This document shows positions 32,566-41,008 of a DNA stretch of 43,579 nt, piece after piece. Under the pieces are notes generated by a model, which was not told the origin of the DNA, ran no database searches, and was given only the letters and a program-made list of their open reading frames with translations. The stretch is from Phycisphaerae bacterium. Its GTDB lineage: Bacteria > Planctomycetota > Phycisphaerae > Phycisphaerales > SM1A02. A program made the position numbers and the translations under genes. The first letter of the stretch is position 1. Every line of letters begins with the position of its first letter. The DNA is taken from positions 1-43,579 of the forward strand of contig JABJDN010000080.1 of assembly GCA_018665385.1 (NCBI GenBank). Direction: 5' to 3'.

Positions 32566-33855
32566 ATGGCAGACAAACGTCACAGACTTCAGATTTCATT
32601 TGATACTTCGCTCACTCCCGAGATTGAAGAAGCACTATCAAAACATTTTGAAATCGTAACTTCCGAATGCGAATGCGACCTTGTTCTCACAGGCGGCGGG
32701 GAAATTCAAAACAAAATAAATGCTATTTGCGATGCTGGTATTGAACTTACGCAAATAGATGCCAGCACAGTGAAATCACTCAATGTGGCGCAACGACTAC
32801 GATTGATGGAAGAAAAAGTTGTCCGTTATGTACATGAGTTACTCGACATGGACAACTTTGAAATTCGGTTGCTTGATCAACGGAGTGGAAATCTTGAATT
32901 AGTCATCGCTGAAAATTTATCCCCTTTAAAAATTGGCGAAGTCATCCGCGCTGAAGAAACCGATAACGGCATTTGTGGAAATGTTGCCGCGACCGGGAAA
33001 TCGTACATTTGCCCTGATGTCAAGCAAGAACCTCTTTACAAGCCAGGACTAGACTCCGCTTCATCTACGCTCACAGTTCCGCTCTGGTTAAACGATCAAA
33101 TCATCGGTGTGTTTAATGCTGAATCAAACACACTCGATGCGTTCAGTGAAAACGACCGAAGGCTTGCAGAAATTTTTGGCCGTTACATTGCAAGCGCAAT
33201 GCATACCCTCGATTTGCTTGTCATTCAACGATACACCACAAATGAGCAAGTTTCAAAAACCATATTAGACGAACTTTCAGCACCCCTGCAAGACTTAGAT
33301 GCACTTGCAATAGAATTAGCAAACTCTGATGGCAAACTATCTGAAAAAATGAACGAAGCTCTGAAAAATATACGTTCTAGAATTGATGCATGTACTTCGG
33401 GGCCTCAAACCATTATCGATGCTGACAGAGCCAATTTCATCAAACCAGATAAAACGATGACCGGTCGTTCTATTCTTGTGGCTGATGATGAACCGGTTGT
33501 TCGAGAGGGAGTTGAAATTGTTCTTCAAAAACTTGGTTGCAATGTTACTGTCTGCCAAGATGGAACTGAAACCATAGAAGTGCTCCAACAAGCACATAAA
33601 AACGGACAAAAATTCGATTTGATTATTTCAGACATTCGTATGCCTGGTTGCAATGGATACGAAGTCTTCCGAGCAGCAACAGAGCTATGGCCAGATCAGG
33701 CTGTCGTTCTTATGACTGGTTTTGGGTACGACCCACACCATTCCATAATGCGAGCGAGCCAAGAAGGCATGCACACGGTGCTATTCAAACCGTTCCGCAC
33801 GGACCAACTTGTAGAAACAGCCCAAAAAGCTTGCCGAAAAAAAGCAGGTTGTTAA
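32566..33855 (+). CDS. GAF domain - response regulator receiver protein
   Basis: A 429-residue soluble signalling protein. Residues ~70-195 form a GAF domain (VRYVHELLDMDNFEIRLLD, GICGNVAATGKSYICPDV, LTVPLWLNDQIIGVFNAES). A helical linker follows. Residues ~305-425 form a receiver domain with the acidic pair VADDEPVV, the phosphoacceptor in IISDIRMPG, Thr in LMTGF and Lys in LFKPF. There is no histidine kinase catalytic domain and no DNA-binding output domain, so it probably senses a ligand and passes its signal by protein contact. AGGAA lies 6 nt before the ATG at 32566. It is divergent from the ABC ATPase gene. Confidence 0.85.
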   Translation: MADKRHRLQISFDTSLTPEIEEALSKHFEIVTSECECDLVLTGGGEIQNKINAICDAGIELTQIDASTVKSLNVAQRLRLMEEKVVRYVHELLDMDNFEIRLLDQRSGNLELVIAENLSPLKIGEVIRAEETDNGICGNVAATGKSYICPDVKQEPLYKPGLDSASSTLTVPLWLNDQIIGVFNAESNTLDAFSENDRRLAEIFGRYIASAMHTLDLLVIQRYTTNEQVSKTILDELSAPLQDLDALAIELANSDGKLSEKMNEALKNIRSRIDACTSGPQTIIDADRANFIKPDKTMTGRSILVADDEPVVREGVEIVLQKLGCNVTVCQDGTETIEVLQQAHKNGQKFDLIISDIRMPGCNGYEVFRAATELWPDQAVVLMTGFGYDPHHSIMRASQEGMHTVLFKPFRTDQLVETAQKACRKKAGC

Positions 33856-33876
33856 CTCCAGCCGCTTAAATCGAAT

Positions 33877-33882
33877 TACAAT
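33877..33882 (+). promoter_or_regulatory. -10 box of prmC (leaderless GTG start)
   Basis: TACAAT ends 7 nt before the GTG at 33890, with no Shine-Dalgarno site. A leaderless GTG start would be notable. Confidence 0.5.
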
Positions 33883-33889
33883 TCACTCT

Positions 33890-34768
33890 GTGAGTGAAAT
33901 AAAACAATGGACAACTCGAGGTTTATTGGCGTGGATGACAGAACGATTTGAAGAAAACCAAATTGAATCACCTAGGCTCATATCTGAAATGTTACTAACG
34001 CATATATTGGGTGGGCAACGGATAGATCTGTACGCAAATGCAGACCGCAAAGCAACGGAAGAAGAAAGAGAAACCCTTCGTGCACTCGTGAAGCGAGCAC
34101 TTGCCCATGAGCCAGTCCAATACATTGTTGGCAAAACTTGGTTTAATGGTCTTGAGTTCAATGTAAATTCTTCCACGCTCATTCCAAGGTCGTGCACAGA
34201 ACGGCTTGTCGACCAATGCCTACACCATGCAAATGAGTTCGTGGAACACTCTCCTGTTCGAGTAGCAGACATCGGAACAGGAACCGGATGCATCGCAATT
34301 TCAATTGCAAAGCATTCATCAAACTGCGAACTTACAGCAACAGATATTTCTGCAGACGCTTTAGCCCTTGCTACAGAAAACGCTTCGATACATTCGGTAG
34401 ATTCACGAATTGAGTTCCTTTGCGGAGATGGGCTAGAACCGTTGACAAATCTTGAACCATTCGACATTATTTGTTCAAACCCCCCATATATCCCTGACAA
34501 CGAAATGTTGCAACTTGATGCGAATGTCCGTGAGTGGGAACCCGACCTTGCCTTAAGAGGTGGGCCTGATGGTCTTCAAATTATTACGCCTCTCGTAGAA
34601 AATACCCCGAAACTACTCGCAAACGATGGTTTACTCATCCTTGAAATCGCCTCAAGCACGAGCCGATCGGTGCTTGAAATGGCTCGAAGTATCGATGGCT
34701 TACGTGATGTTGCAATCCTTCGTGATACCTTTGGCGATGACCGTTTTTTAAGGGCTAAAAAAGCCTAA
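33890..34768 (+). CDS. prmC: Peptide chain release factor glutamine N5-methyltransferase
   Basis: PrmC methylates the Gln of the GGQ motif in release factors RF1/RF2 with SAM. The 292-residue protein has an N-terminal helical part including EPVQYIVGKTWFNGLEF, then SAM motif I VADIGTGTGCIAISIA near residues 124-139, DISADAL, and the catalytic NPPYIP motif (near 202-207), the mark of N-methyltransferases acting on amides. The start is GTG at 33890, 7 nt after TACAAT. The usual neighbour prfA is not present here; putA follows 35 bp downstream. Confidence 0.94.
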   Translation: MSEIKQWTTRGLLAWMTERFEENQIESPRLISEMLLTHILGGQRIDLYANADRKATEEERETLRALVKRALAHEPVQYIVGKTWFNGLEFNVNSSTLIPRSCTERLVDQCLHHANEFVEHSPVRVADIGTGTGCIAISIAKHSSNCELTATDISADALALATENASIHSVDSRIEFLCGDGLEPLTNLEPFDIICSNPPYIPDNEMLQLDANVREWEPDLALRGGPDGLQIITPLVENTPKLLANDGLLILEIASSTSRSVLEMARSIDGLRDVAILRDTFGDDRFLRAKKA

Positions 34769-34788
34769 CGAAGACTTGAAAGGTTGGA

Positions 34789-34794
34789 TAGAAT
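34789..34794 (+). promoter_or_regulatory. -10 box of putA (near-leaderless)
   Basis: TAGAAT ends 9 nt before the ATG at 34804, predicting a leader of at most about two bases. No Shine-Dalgarno site is present. Confidence 0.4.
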
Positions 34795-34803
34795 GCGCAA
34801 CTT

Positions 34804-37800
34804 ATGGCATTCTTTACACGAAAAACTAAAACGGTTGCGCCAGCTCCAAAAAGCGCAAATACAGCGAGTGTTTTTGACCAGGCAACGGAACAACGGATTC
34901 AAGAAATTGGGTCTGAACTCCTAGACGCAGCACGGTCAAAAAAACAATCTTGGCTTTCAACGGCATTCTGGTCTGACAAACTCATGGACTGGGCGATGGA
35001 AGACGAAGAATTTAAAATTCAACTCTTCCGTTTTGTAGATACATTTCCAACTCTTGTTACGCCTGAGCAAGTACATGAGCATTTAGTTGACTATCTTTCA
35101 CAGCCAGGAGTCAAATTGCCTGCAGGGCTTGGCATCGGTCTCAAAGCCGGCGGTCTTGCGCAAGGCACAATGACGAAAACCGTTACAAGCCAAATTACAA
35201 AAATGGCGCAACGGTTTATAGCGGGCACTGATGCCGCGTCTGCCCTTCCAGAACTGGAAAAAATTTGGAAGGAAGGTGTTGCATTCTCAGTTGATCTTCT
35301 GGGTGAAGCATGTGTAAGCGATGCAGAAGCTGAAGAATATCGTCAACGATATCTCGACCTTCTCATCAACTTACCTGAGCATGTTGCTGCTTGGCAAGAA
35401 AATCTAATACTAGAGCAAGATCATCTTGGACCAATTCCTAGAACTAATATCTCTATCAAAATTAGTTCGTTGTTCGCGAACACCGACCCTATTGCACACG
35501 ATGTATCAGTGCAAGGTTTGTTTGATGCACTGAAACCAATTCTAGAAGAAGCTGAGAAAAACGGGACGCTCATTAACTTTGATATGGAACAGTTCGAGTA
35601 CAAAGACTTAACGCTCAACTTATTCATGAAATGTTGCGATGAAATTAACTTCCCTGCGGGGCTTGCAATGCAAGCATATTTGCGTAGTGGTGACGAAGAT
35701 GCAAAAACTATTAGCGACTGGGCGAAGCGAACAGGTAGAATTGTTACTGTTCGACTTGTAAAAGGTGCGTATTGGGATTACGAAACTATTCACGCTGAAG
35801 AAATGGGCTGGCCAGTACCCGTCTGGAGTAGAAAAGTAGATACAGACGCTTGCTTTGAAAGAATGGCGGCCATCTTTATTGAATCTACACCAACAACTAA
35901 TGACGAAGGCGGCGTGAAACTCGCACTTGGTTCTCATAACATTCGTTCAATTGCAACTGCACTTGCACTCATTGAAAAACGAAATTTACCAAAGAGTGCT
36001 TTAGAAATACAAATGCTTCGGGGTATGGCGGATCAATTGAAGGCTGCAGTTATTCAAGACGGATTGCGCCTTCGAGAATATGTTCCAGTTGGCGAAATGA
36101 TTCCAGGAATGGCATATCTTGTTCGCAGGCTTCTTGAAAATACCTCGAACGAATCGTGGCTTCGAAGTAGTTTCGTAGATGACGCAGACAGTTCGCTACT
36201 CTTAGCATCACCGCACGTTACCCACTCTGATGTTGACCCCGGTGTTGAACGCATAACCAATGCACCCGAAAGGCACGCGTTGAGCCCAGCAGTAGAAGGC
36301 GTTGGTGACAATCGACCGTTCTTCACTGAACCATATAGAGATTTTGCTTGCAAACAAGAGCGAGAAGTTTTTGCAGCAAAAATAGCAATGTCTGTAGTGC
36401 CAGAAGTCGAAAAAGTTACTACCAAAGAAGCAATTACGGCAATAATTGATATTGCGGAATCTGCTTTTCCTACATGGCGCGATGAAGACCCGCTAGTCCG
36501 CAGCCAAGTTCTTGTGAAAGCGGCTGCTCTCATGCGCGAACGAAGAGACGAACTCTGTGGAGTCGTCATGCAAGAAGCAGGTAAAACATGGCGTGAAGCT
36601 GATGGCGACGTTTGCGAAACCATTGACTTCTGTGAATATTACGCTCGCATGGCTCCCCAATTGTTTGAGTACGAACGACTCGGCGAATTCATTGGTGAAC
36701 TTGACCAACAATTCTATCAACCAAGGGGAGTAACAGCTGTTATTAGCCCATGGAATTTCCCGATGGCAATCTGCTGTGGTATGACCGTAGCTGCTCTTGT
36801 AACTGGCAACGCAGTCATTGTAAAACCAGCTGGGCAAACTGTTGGCATAGCACAGTTAATTTGCGAGATGCTGTGGGAAGCAGGCGCACCAAAAGATGTA
36901 TTGCATTACGTCGCTGGCCCTGGTTCTATTATTGGAGCTGCGATGGTCCGAGACCCTCGGGTTGCCGTTATTGCGTTTACTGGTTCAAAAGGTGTCGGTT
37001 TAGACATTTTAGAATCTGCAGGACAAACACCTGCCAACCAACCATTTGTCAAAAAAGTAGTCTGCGAGATGGGTGGCAAGAACGCAATAATTATCGATGC
37101 ATCCGCTGATCTGGACGAAGCTGTACTCGGCGTTCGTCATAGTGCGTTCGGATACCAAGGTCAAAAATGTTCGGCATGTAGCCGAGTCATCGTCGTTGAC
37201 TCTGCGCACGATATTTTCCTTGAACGCTTAATTGAATCTTGCCGAACGCTCGTTATTGGCGACGTTATGGATCCCGGTACAGACGTTGGCCCAGTCATCG
37301 ACAAAAATGCAGCAGATGAAATTCAACGCTACATCGAAATTGGTAAAACTGAAGGCAAGTTAGAGTTAGCACAGCCAATTCCAGAAGGCTTGGCTGAAAA
37401 AACTGGTCGCGATTACATTGCTCCTCATATTTTCTCCGGAATAAAAAATGAAGATGTCATTGCGCAAGAAGAAATATTTGGACCTGTTCTTGCAGTAATC
37501 CGCGCGAAAGATTTCGACGAGGCTCTCAAAATTGCCAACTCTTCTGAATACAAACTTACAGGAGCTGTATACAGCCGTAAGCCCGCGAACCTTGAGAAAG
37601 CAAGAAAAGGCTTCAGGGTTGGCAACTTGTATTTGAATCGTGGAAGCACAGGCGCATTGGTAGGCAGGCAGCCATTTGGTGGGTTTGGAATGTCAGGCGT
37701 TGGGTCAAAAGCAGGCGGTTGTGATTACTTGTTGCAGTTTGTTGAACCAAGAGCTATTTGCGAAAACACCATGCGTCGCGGTTTTGCACCTGGGCTGTAA
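34804..37800 (+). CDS. putA: Bifunctional proline dehydrogenase / L-glutamate gamma-semialdehyde dehydrogenase
   Basis: PutA oxidises proline to glutamate in two steps, with FAD then NAD, channeling the intermediate. The 998-residue protein has a proline dehydrogenase barrel at about residues 130-450 (GIGLKAGGLAQ, NISIKISSLF, LINFDMEQFEYKD, VRLVKGAYWDYE, LEIQMLRGMA, LREYVPVGEMIPGMAYLVRRL). The aldehyde dehydrogenase part covers about 530-990, with the Glu755 motif VCEMGGKNA and nucleophile Cys789 in GYQGQKCSACS. It lacks the N-terminal ribbon-helix-helix DNA-binding domain of the E. coli protein, so it is not a transcriptional autoregulator. Its stop abuts the convergent antiporter stop with no gap. 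Confidence 0.95.
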   Translation: MAFFTRKTKTVAPAPKSANTASVFDQATEQRIQEIGSELLDAARSKKQSWLSTAFWSDKLMDWAMEDEEFKIQLFRFVDTFPTLVTPEQVHEHLVDYLSQPGVKLPAGLGIGLKAGGLAQGTMTKTVTSQITKMAQRFIAGTDAASALPELEKIWKEGVAFSVDLLGEACVSDAEAEEYRQRYLDLLINLPEHVAAWQENLILEQDHLGPIPRTNISIKISSLFANTDPIAHDVSVQGLFDALKPILEEAEKNGTLINFDMEQFEYKDLTLNLFMKCCDEINFPAGLAMQAYLRSGDEDAKTISDWAKRTGRIVTVRLVKGAYWDYETIHAEEMGWPVPVWSRKVDTDACFERMAAIFIESTPTTNDEGGVKLALGSHNIRSIATALALIEKRNLPKSALEIQMLRGMADQLKAAVIQDGLRLREYVPVGEMIPGMAYLVRRLLENTSNESWLRSSFVDDADSSLLLASPHVTHSDVDPGVERITNAPERHALSPAVEGVGDNRPFFTEPYRDFACKQEREVFAAKIAMSVVPEVEKVTTKEAITAIIDIAESAFPTWRDEDPLVRSQVLVKAAALMRERRDELCGVVMQEAGKTWREADGDVCETIDFCEYYARMAPQLFEYERLGEFIGELDQQFYQPRGVTAVISPWNFPMAICCGMTVAALVTGNAVIVKPAGQTVGIAQLICEMLWEAGAPKDVLHYVAGPGSIIGAAMVRDPRVAVIAFTGSKGVGLDILESAGQTPANQPFVKKVVCEMGGKNAIIIDASADLDEAVLGVRHSAFGYQGQKCSACSRVIVVDSAHDIFLERLIESCRTLVIGDVMDPGTDVGPVIDKNAADEIQRYIEIGKTEGKLELAQPIPEGLAEKTGRDYIAPHIFSGIKNEDVIAQEEIFGPVLAVIRAKDFDEALKIANSSEYKLTGAVYSRKPANLEKARKGFRVGNLYLNRGSTGALVGRQPFGGFGMSGVGSKAGGCDYLLQFVEPRAICENTMRRGFAPGL

Positions 37801-39438
37801 CTACATCCCAAGTTGCTTCAAAGTTTTTTGAGCGAGTTTGTGCCCAACGCATTCTTCTTCATCCACTACAACATTCGCACCAGACTCTTGAATATTCTGC
37901 CCGTGAATGGAATACCGAGCACGTGCAATGATGGGGATATCATTTTCTAACGAGCGTACTTGCATAATAGTTTGTACAGATGCTCTGTGGTCGGGAATTG
38001 TTAACACCACAAGTTTCGCAATACGTATGCCAGCGTGATCAAGGACGTCTCGGCGTTGCGAATTCCCAAGCAACGCAAACGCTCCAGCTTCTCGAGCGTG
38101 CTTAATTCCACTTGGGCCCATATCAATAACCAACACCGACTCGCCAGCATCAAGAAGTTCGCTTACAACTTTTCTCCCAGAAACACCGTACCCAATGACA
38201 ACAACATGGTCGTGTATCGACCCTCCTCCTTTATATTCTGGATGCGCACTCGCACCGAATAAGGAATCGATTACGCGAGCAATGTCCCTTGATTTGCTAA
38301 TCAATAGTGGCGAGAGAATCAATGTTATAAGAGAAGAACTCATCATAAGCTGAAAAACGTCGTCACTCAGCATTTCAGAATCCATCGCTTCTGCGCCTAT
38401 AACAAAACTAAACTCGCCAATCTGCGCAAGGCTTAACCCTGCTGCAATTGAAACTCGTCTGGATCGCTTCATCACAACACCAACAAGCACAATAACAAGA
38501 GTTTTGCCGACAATTATTCCACCAACAGCGCCAATCGCCCAAAGCCAGTGGTACGAATCTGCTAACCATGGAAGGTTAGCAAGCATTCCGGTGGTGGCAA
38601 AAAAGAGTGTCAAGAAAATATACTTGAGAGGTGCCATATCGCCACGAACTTGCGCTGCAAATGGCGAACCCGCCAGAATAAGTCCAGCTATAAACGCGCC
38701 GAGCGCTGGCGATAGTGCCAATTTGTCTGCTATCCACATCGCAGACAAACAAGTAACAATTCCGATTATGACTGGAAATTCAACCGAACGCCGAATGAGC
38801 GCAGCGCCAAACAAACGGGGTAGGATTAACACTCCTACTAAAAACAAGACTGCAAACAGAGTAATTAATTTTACTCCTGCAATGCCAAGTTCAGCCGCCA
38901 TCTCGCTCGCTTCAGGTGATTCATGAATAAAGGCAATCAGCAACATAAGTGGGACAATCGCCAAGTCTTGTACCAATAGAATCGAAAAAGCAGCTCGACC
39001 AAATGGATCATCGAATTCACTTCTATCCTGCAAAACCCTACTCACGACCGCAGTAGAACTAAGTGCAGACATTGCGCCAATAATGATAGAAGTGTTTACT
39101 GGCGCTTGAAACAATCGTGCAACTATGTAGCCAATAATACCTGTCACAACGACTTGCAAGATGCCGTTTGCCAAGCCAATGCCCATGAGTTCTTTTAATC
39201 GCTTGCCATTCACCTCAAGGCCAATAGTAAACAGGAGGAGCGCTACCCCTATTTCTGCAATTGAGCGAATCACCTCGTGATCCGTGTCTATCCATCCGAG
39301 CATACCAGGACCGACAATAGTCCCCGCTATCAAATAACCTACGATGCCACTGAATCCTAACTTCTCAGCGACTATTCCGAAGACAACAGCCACGCTCAAG
39401 AGAATGGTGATGTCGCCAACTATGTACCAAAAATCCAT
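37801..39438 (-). CDS. Kef-type K+/H+ antiporter (CPA2) with a TrkA-N domain
   Basis: The 545-residue protein consists of a CPA2 sodium/proton exchanger part (about residues 10-385; GYLIAGTIVGPGMLG, LLLFTIGLEVN, SALSSTAVVSRVL, LLVQDLAIVPL, ALGAFIAGLILAGSPF) with a dozen or so helices, followed by a cytoplasmic Rossmann-like TrkA-N (RCK) domain (VVVIGYGVSGRKVVSELL, VLLVIDMGPS-like segment, IPDHRASVQTIMQVR, IPIIARARY). It probably exchanges potassium or sodium for protons under nucleotide control. The start at 39438 is chosen as TATGAT ends 7 nt before; earlier in-frame ATGs overlap that box. No KefF/KefG partner lies nearby. Confidence 0.92.
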   Translation of the reverse strand: MDFWYIVGDITILLSVAVVFGIVAEKLGFSGIVGYLIAGTIVGPGMLGWIDTDHEVIRSIAEIGVALLLFTIGLEVNGKRLKELMGIGLANGILQVVVTGIIGYIVARLFQAPVNTSIIIGAMSALSSTAVVSRVLQDRSEFDDPFGRAAFSILLVQDLAIVPLMLLIAFIHESPEASEMAAELGIAGVKLITLFAVLFLVGVLILPRLFGAALIRRSVEFPVIIGIVTCLSAMWIADKLALSPALGAFIAGLILAGSPFAAQVRGDMAPLKYIFLTLFFATTGMLANLPWLADSYHWLWAIGAVGGIIVGKTLVIVLVGVVMKRSRRVSIAAGLSLAQIGEFSFVIGAEAMDSEMLSDDVFQLMMSSSLITLILSPLLISKSRDIARVIDSLFGASAHPEYKGGGSIHDHVVVIGYGVSGRKVVSELLDAGESVLVIDMGPSGIKHAREAGAFALLGNSQRRDVLDHAGIRIAKLVVLTIPDHRASVQTIMQVRSLENDIPIIARARYSIHGQNIQESGANVVVDEEECVGHKLAQKTLKQLGM

Positions 39439-39445
39439 GCAGTGC

Positions 39446-39451
39446 ATCATA
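39446..39451 (-). promoter_or_regulatory. -10 box of the Kef-type gene (leaderless type)
   Basis: Minus-strand TATGAT with a 7-nt gap to the ATG at 39438. It overlaps codons of the longer reading frame, which supports the shorter start. Confidence 0.5.
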
Positions 39452-39515
39452 CACACTCACGATCTACAAAACAGTTCTTCTCTTCAAAGAGAGATCTGTT
39501 AGGTGAGAACGGTTG

Positions 39516-39521
39516 TATGAT
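39516..39521 (+). promoter_or_regulatory. -10 box of the TauE-like gene (leaderless type)
   Basis: TATGAT ends 6 nt before the ATG at 39528; no Shine-Dalgarno site. Confidence 0.5.
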
Positions 39522-39527
39522 GGGCAA

Positions 39528-40337
39528 ATGGAAATAACGTTTCTCGTTGTACTTGGACTTGTTGCAGGTTCGCTTGGTGGATTGCTTGGTATTGGTGGCT
39601 CAGTCATTATGATTCCAGCCTTGTTATTTTTTGTGCCAGGTACATCAATACACCTTGCCCAAGCAGTAGCTATGACCGTAAACCCAGCAGTTGCAGTCGG
39701 TGCTGCTGCAAAACACCACAGAAATTTAAATGTCAACTGGCGTACTGTATACACTGTTCTACCCGTCTCGATTGTTCTCATTAGTATCGCAGCATGGTTT
39801 AGCAACGATATTAAAGGCGCTTGGCTTGAACTTGCTTTTGCTCTCTTCCTTGTTTGGGTTCTTTGGGATCAATTATCCTCGCTTTGCAATACAAATAAAG
39901 AAGCAGGTGCGGAAGCGAACATTTCCGCCGATGATCGCACGCATTCCATTGCAAGGTGCGCAACAACAGGTGGAATAACAGGAACTATTGCAGGGTTACT
40001 TGGAATTGGAGGCGGGTTAATACAAGTACCTCTGCTTAATTCGCTTTGCAAACTCCCAATGAAGAAAGCTATTGGCACCTCTTCGGCAATCATGTTTGTG
40101 ACCGCTTTGGTAGGTGCAAGTTTTAAAGATTTCTCATTGCACCAAGTAAATGGCGAAGGCATGAAGACACTACTCACAGCCTTGCAAATTATCCCTGGGG
40201 CACTTGTAGGTGGTTGGCTCGGAGCAAAATTGACCAATGTACTACCAACGAAGGCGATACGAATCACATTCGCTATTTTAGTAATCATCGCAGCTTGCAA
40301 ATTGTTCGCAGGTGCAATTCCAATCTTAGCGCTTTAA
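39528..40337 (+). CDS. TauE/SafE-family membrane permease
   Basis: A 269-residue protein with about eight transmembrane helices in two homologous halves. Each half begins with the glycine-rich family motif: GLLGIGGSVIMIPALL (residues ~18-33) and GLLGIGGGLIQVPLL (~157-171). Members export or import sulfite, sulfoacetate, taurine-derived and related small organosulfur anions; the substrate here is unknown. An in-frame TTG lies 15 nt upstream, but the ATG at 39528 fits both family alignment and the -10 box. It is divergent from the antiporter gene and its stop codon overlaps that of the convergent acyltransferase gene by 4 bp. Confidence 0.9.
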   Translation: MEITFLVVLGLVAGSLGGLLGIGGSVIMIPALLFFVPGTSIHLAQAVAMTVNPAVAVGAAAKHHRNLNVNWRTVYTVLPVSIVLISIAAWFSNDIKGAWLELAFALFLVWVLWDQLSSLCNTNKEAGAEANISADDRTHSIARCATTGGITGTIAGLLGIGGGLIQVPLLNSLCKLPMKKAIGTSSAIMFVTALVGASFKDFSLHQVNGEGMKTLLTALQIIPGALVGGWLGAKLTNVLPTKAIRITFAILVIIAACKLFAGAIPILAL

Positions 40338-41008
40338 CTAATTCTTCGGGTGCAGGAATCAACGAGCTCTTGAATACTCGCACGAACAACCGCGGTACCA
40401 TCTTCTTCGCCAAGTTCTAGCAATAGTTCAGCAGTGATCGGTTTGCCGATTGCCACCGCAATTTTCCCTTTCAACGTTGGTTTCGATCCCATAGGATATA
40501 CGTTGTACGCTCCATCTAAACCTACGGGCAATACTGTTGCTTTACTCTTCTTCATCAAGAGCCAAAAACCTCGTTGAAAATCGTTCATTGTGCCGTCTTG
40601 CGTGCGAGTGCCTTCAGGAAACATCATAATACCTCTGCCAGCTTGTAATTCTATGATTGCTTTACGTATCGCAACAACATCACTTTCACCACGCTTTAGT
40701 GCGATAACACCAAACCCTCGCATAAACCAAGATAAAAATTTTGAACCGAATAGCGATTCGCGAGCGATCCCAAGAAATGGTCTGTCTAGGAGCGCAGAAC
40801 CAACTATTGCTGGATCAAAGTTCGATTGGTGATTCGCGACGACAAGCAATGGGCCTGTCCGTGGAACATTATCTCTACCTTTCGTACGCATTCCATAGCA
40901 AAAAAACAGTGATACTCGTAGCAAATTGATACAGAGCCCCCACCAAACTACAGCGCGCCAGACAGAAATTCCTGGAGCTCGTCTTTGAAATTGTAAATAC
41001 GAAAGCAC
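40334..41008 (-). CDS. plsC: 1-acyl-sn-glycerol-3-phosphate acyltransferase (PlsC-like)
   Basis: The 224-residue membrane-associated enzyme would acylate lysophosphatidic acid to phosphatidic acid. Acyltransferase motif I is NHQSNFD (catalytic His and Asp, near residues 59-65), motif II region GVIALKRG, motif III MMFPEGTRTQDG (near 130), and motif IV VLPVGLDGAY. One N-terminal membrane helix spans about 17-37. The start is GTG, sharing one base with the cmk stop (TAGTG), so expression is coupled to cmk. This cmk-plsC order is common in many bacteria. Confidence 0.92.
   Translation of the reverse strand: MLSYLQFQRRAPGISVWRAVVWWGLCINLLRVSLFFCYGMRTKGRDNVPRTGPLLVVANHQSNFDPAIVGSALLDRPFLGIARESLFGSKFLSWFMRGFGVIALKRGESDVVAIRKAIIELQAGRGIMMFPEGTRTQDGTMNDFQRGFWLLMKKSKATVLPVGLDGAYNVYPMGSKPTLKGKIAVAIGKPITAELLLELGEEDGTAVVRASIQELVDSCTRRIS

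Noticed and set aside
32417..32599. A 61-residue N-terminal extension of the ABC ATPase
   Set aside because: It is Cys-rich, unlike any ABC family N-terminus, and overlaps the start of the divergent regulator gene.
34752..34768. Terminator at the end of prmC (AGGCTT-like hairpin around TTTTTA)
   Set aside because: The hairpin AGGGCT/AGCCT is short and not followed by a T-tract.
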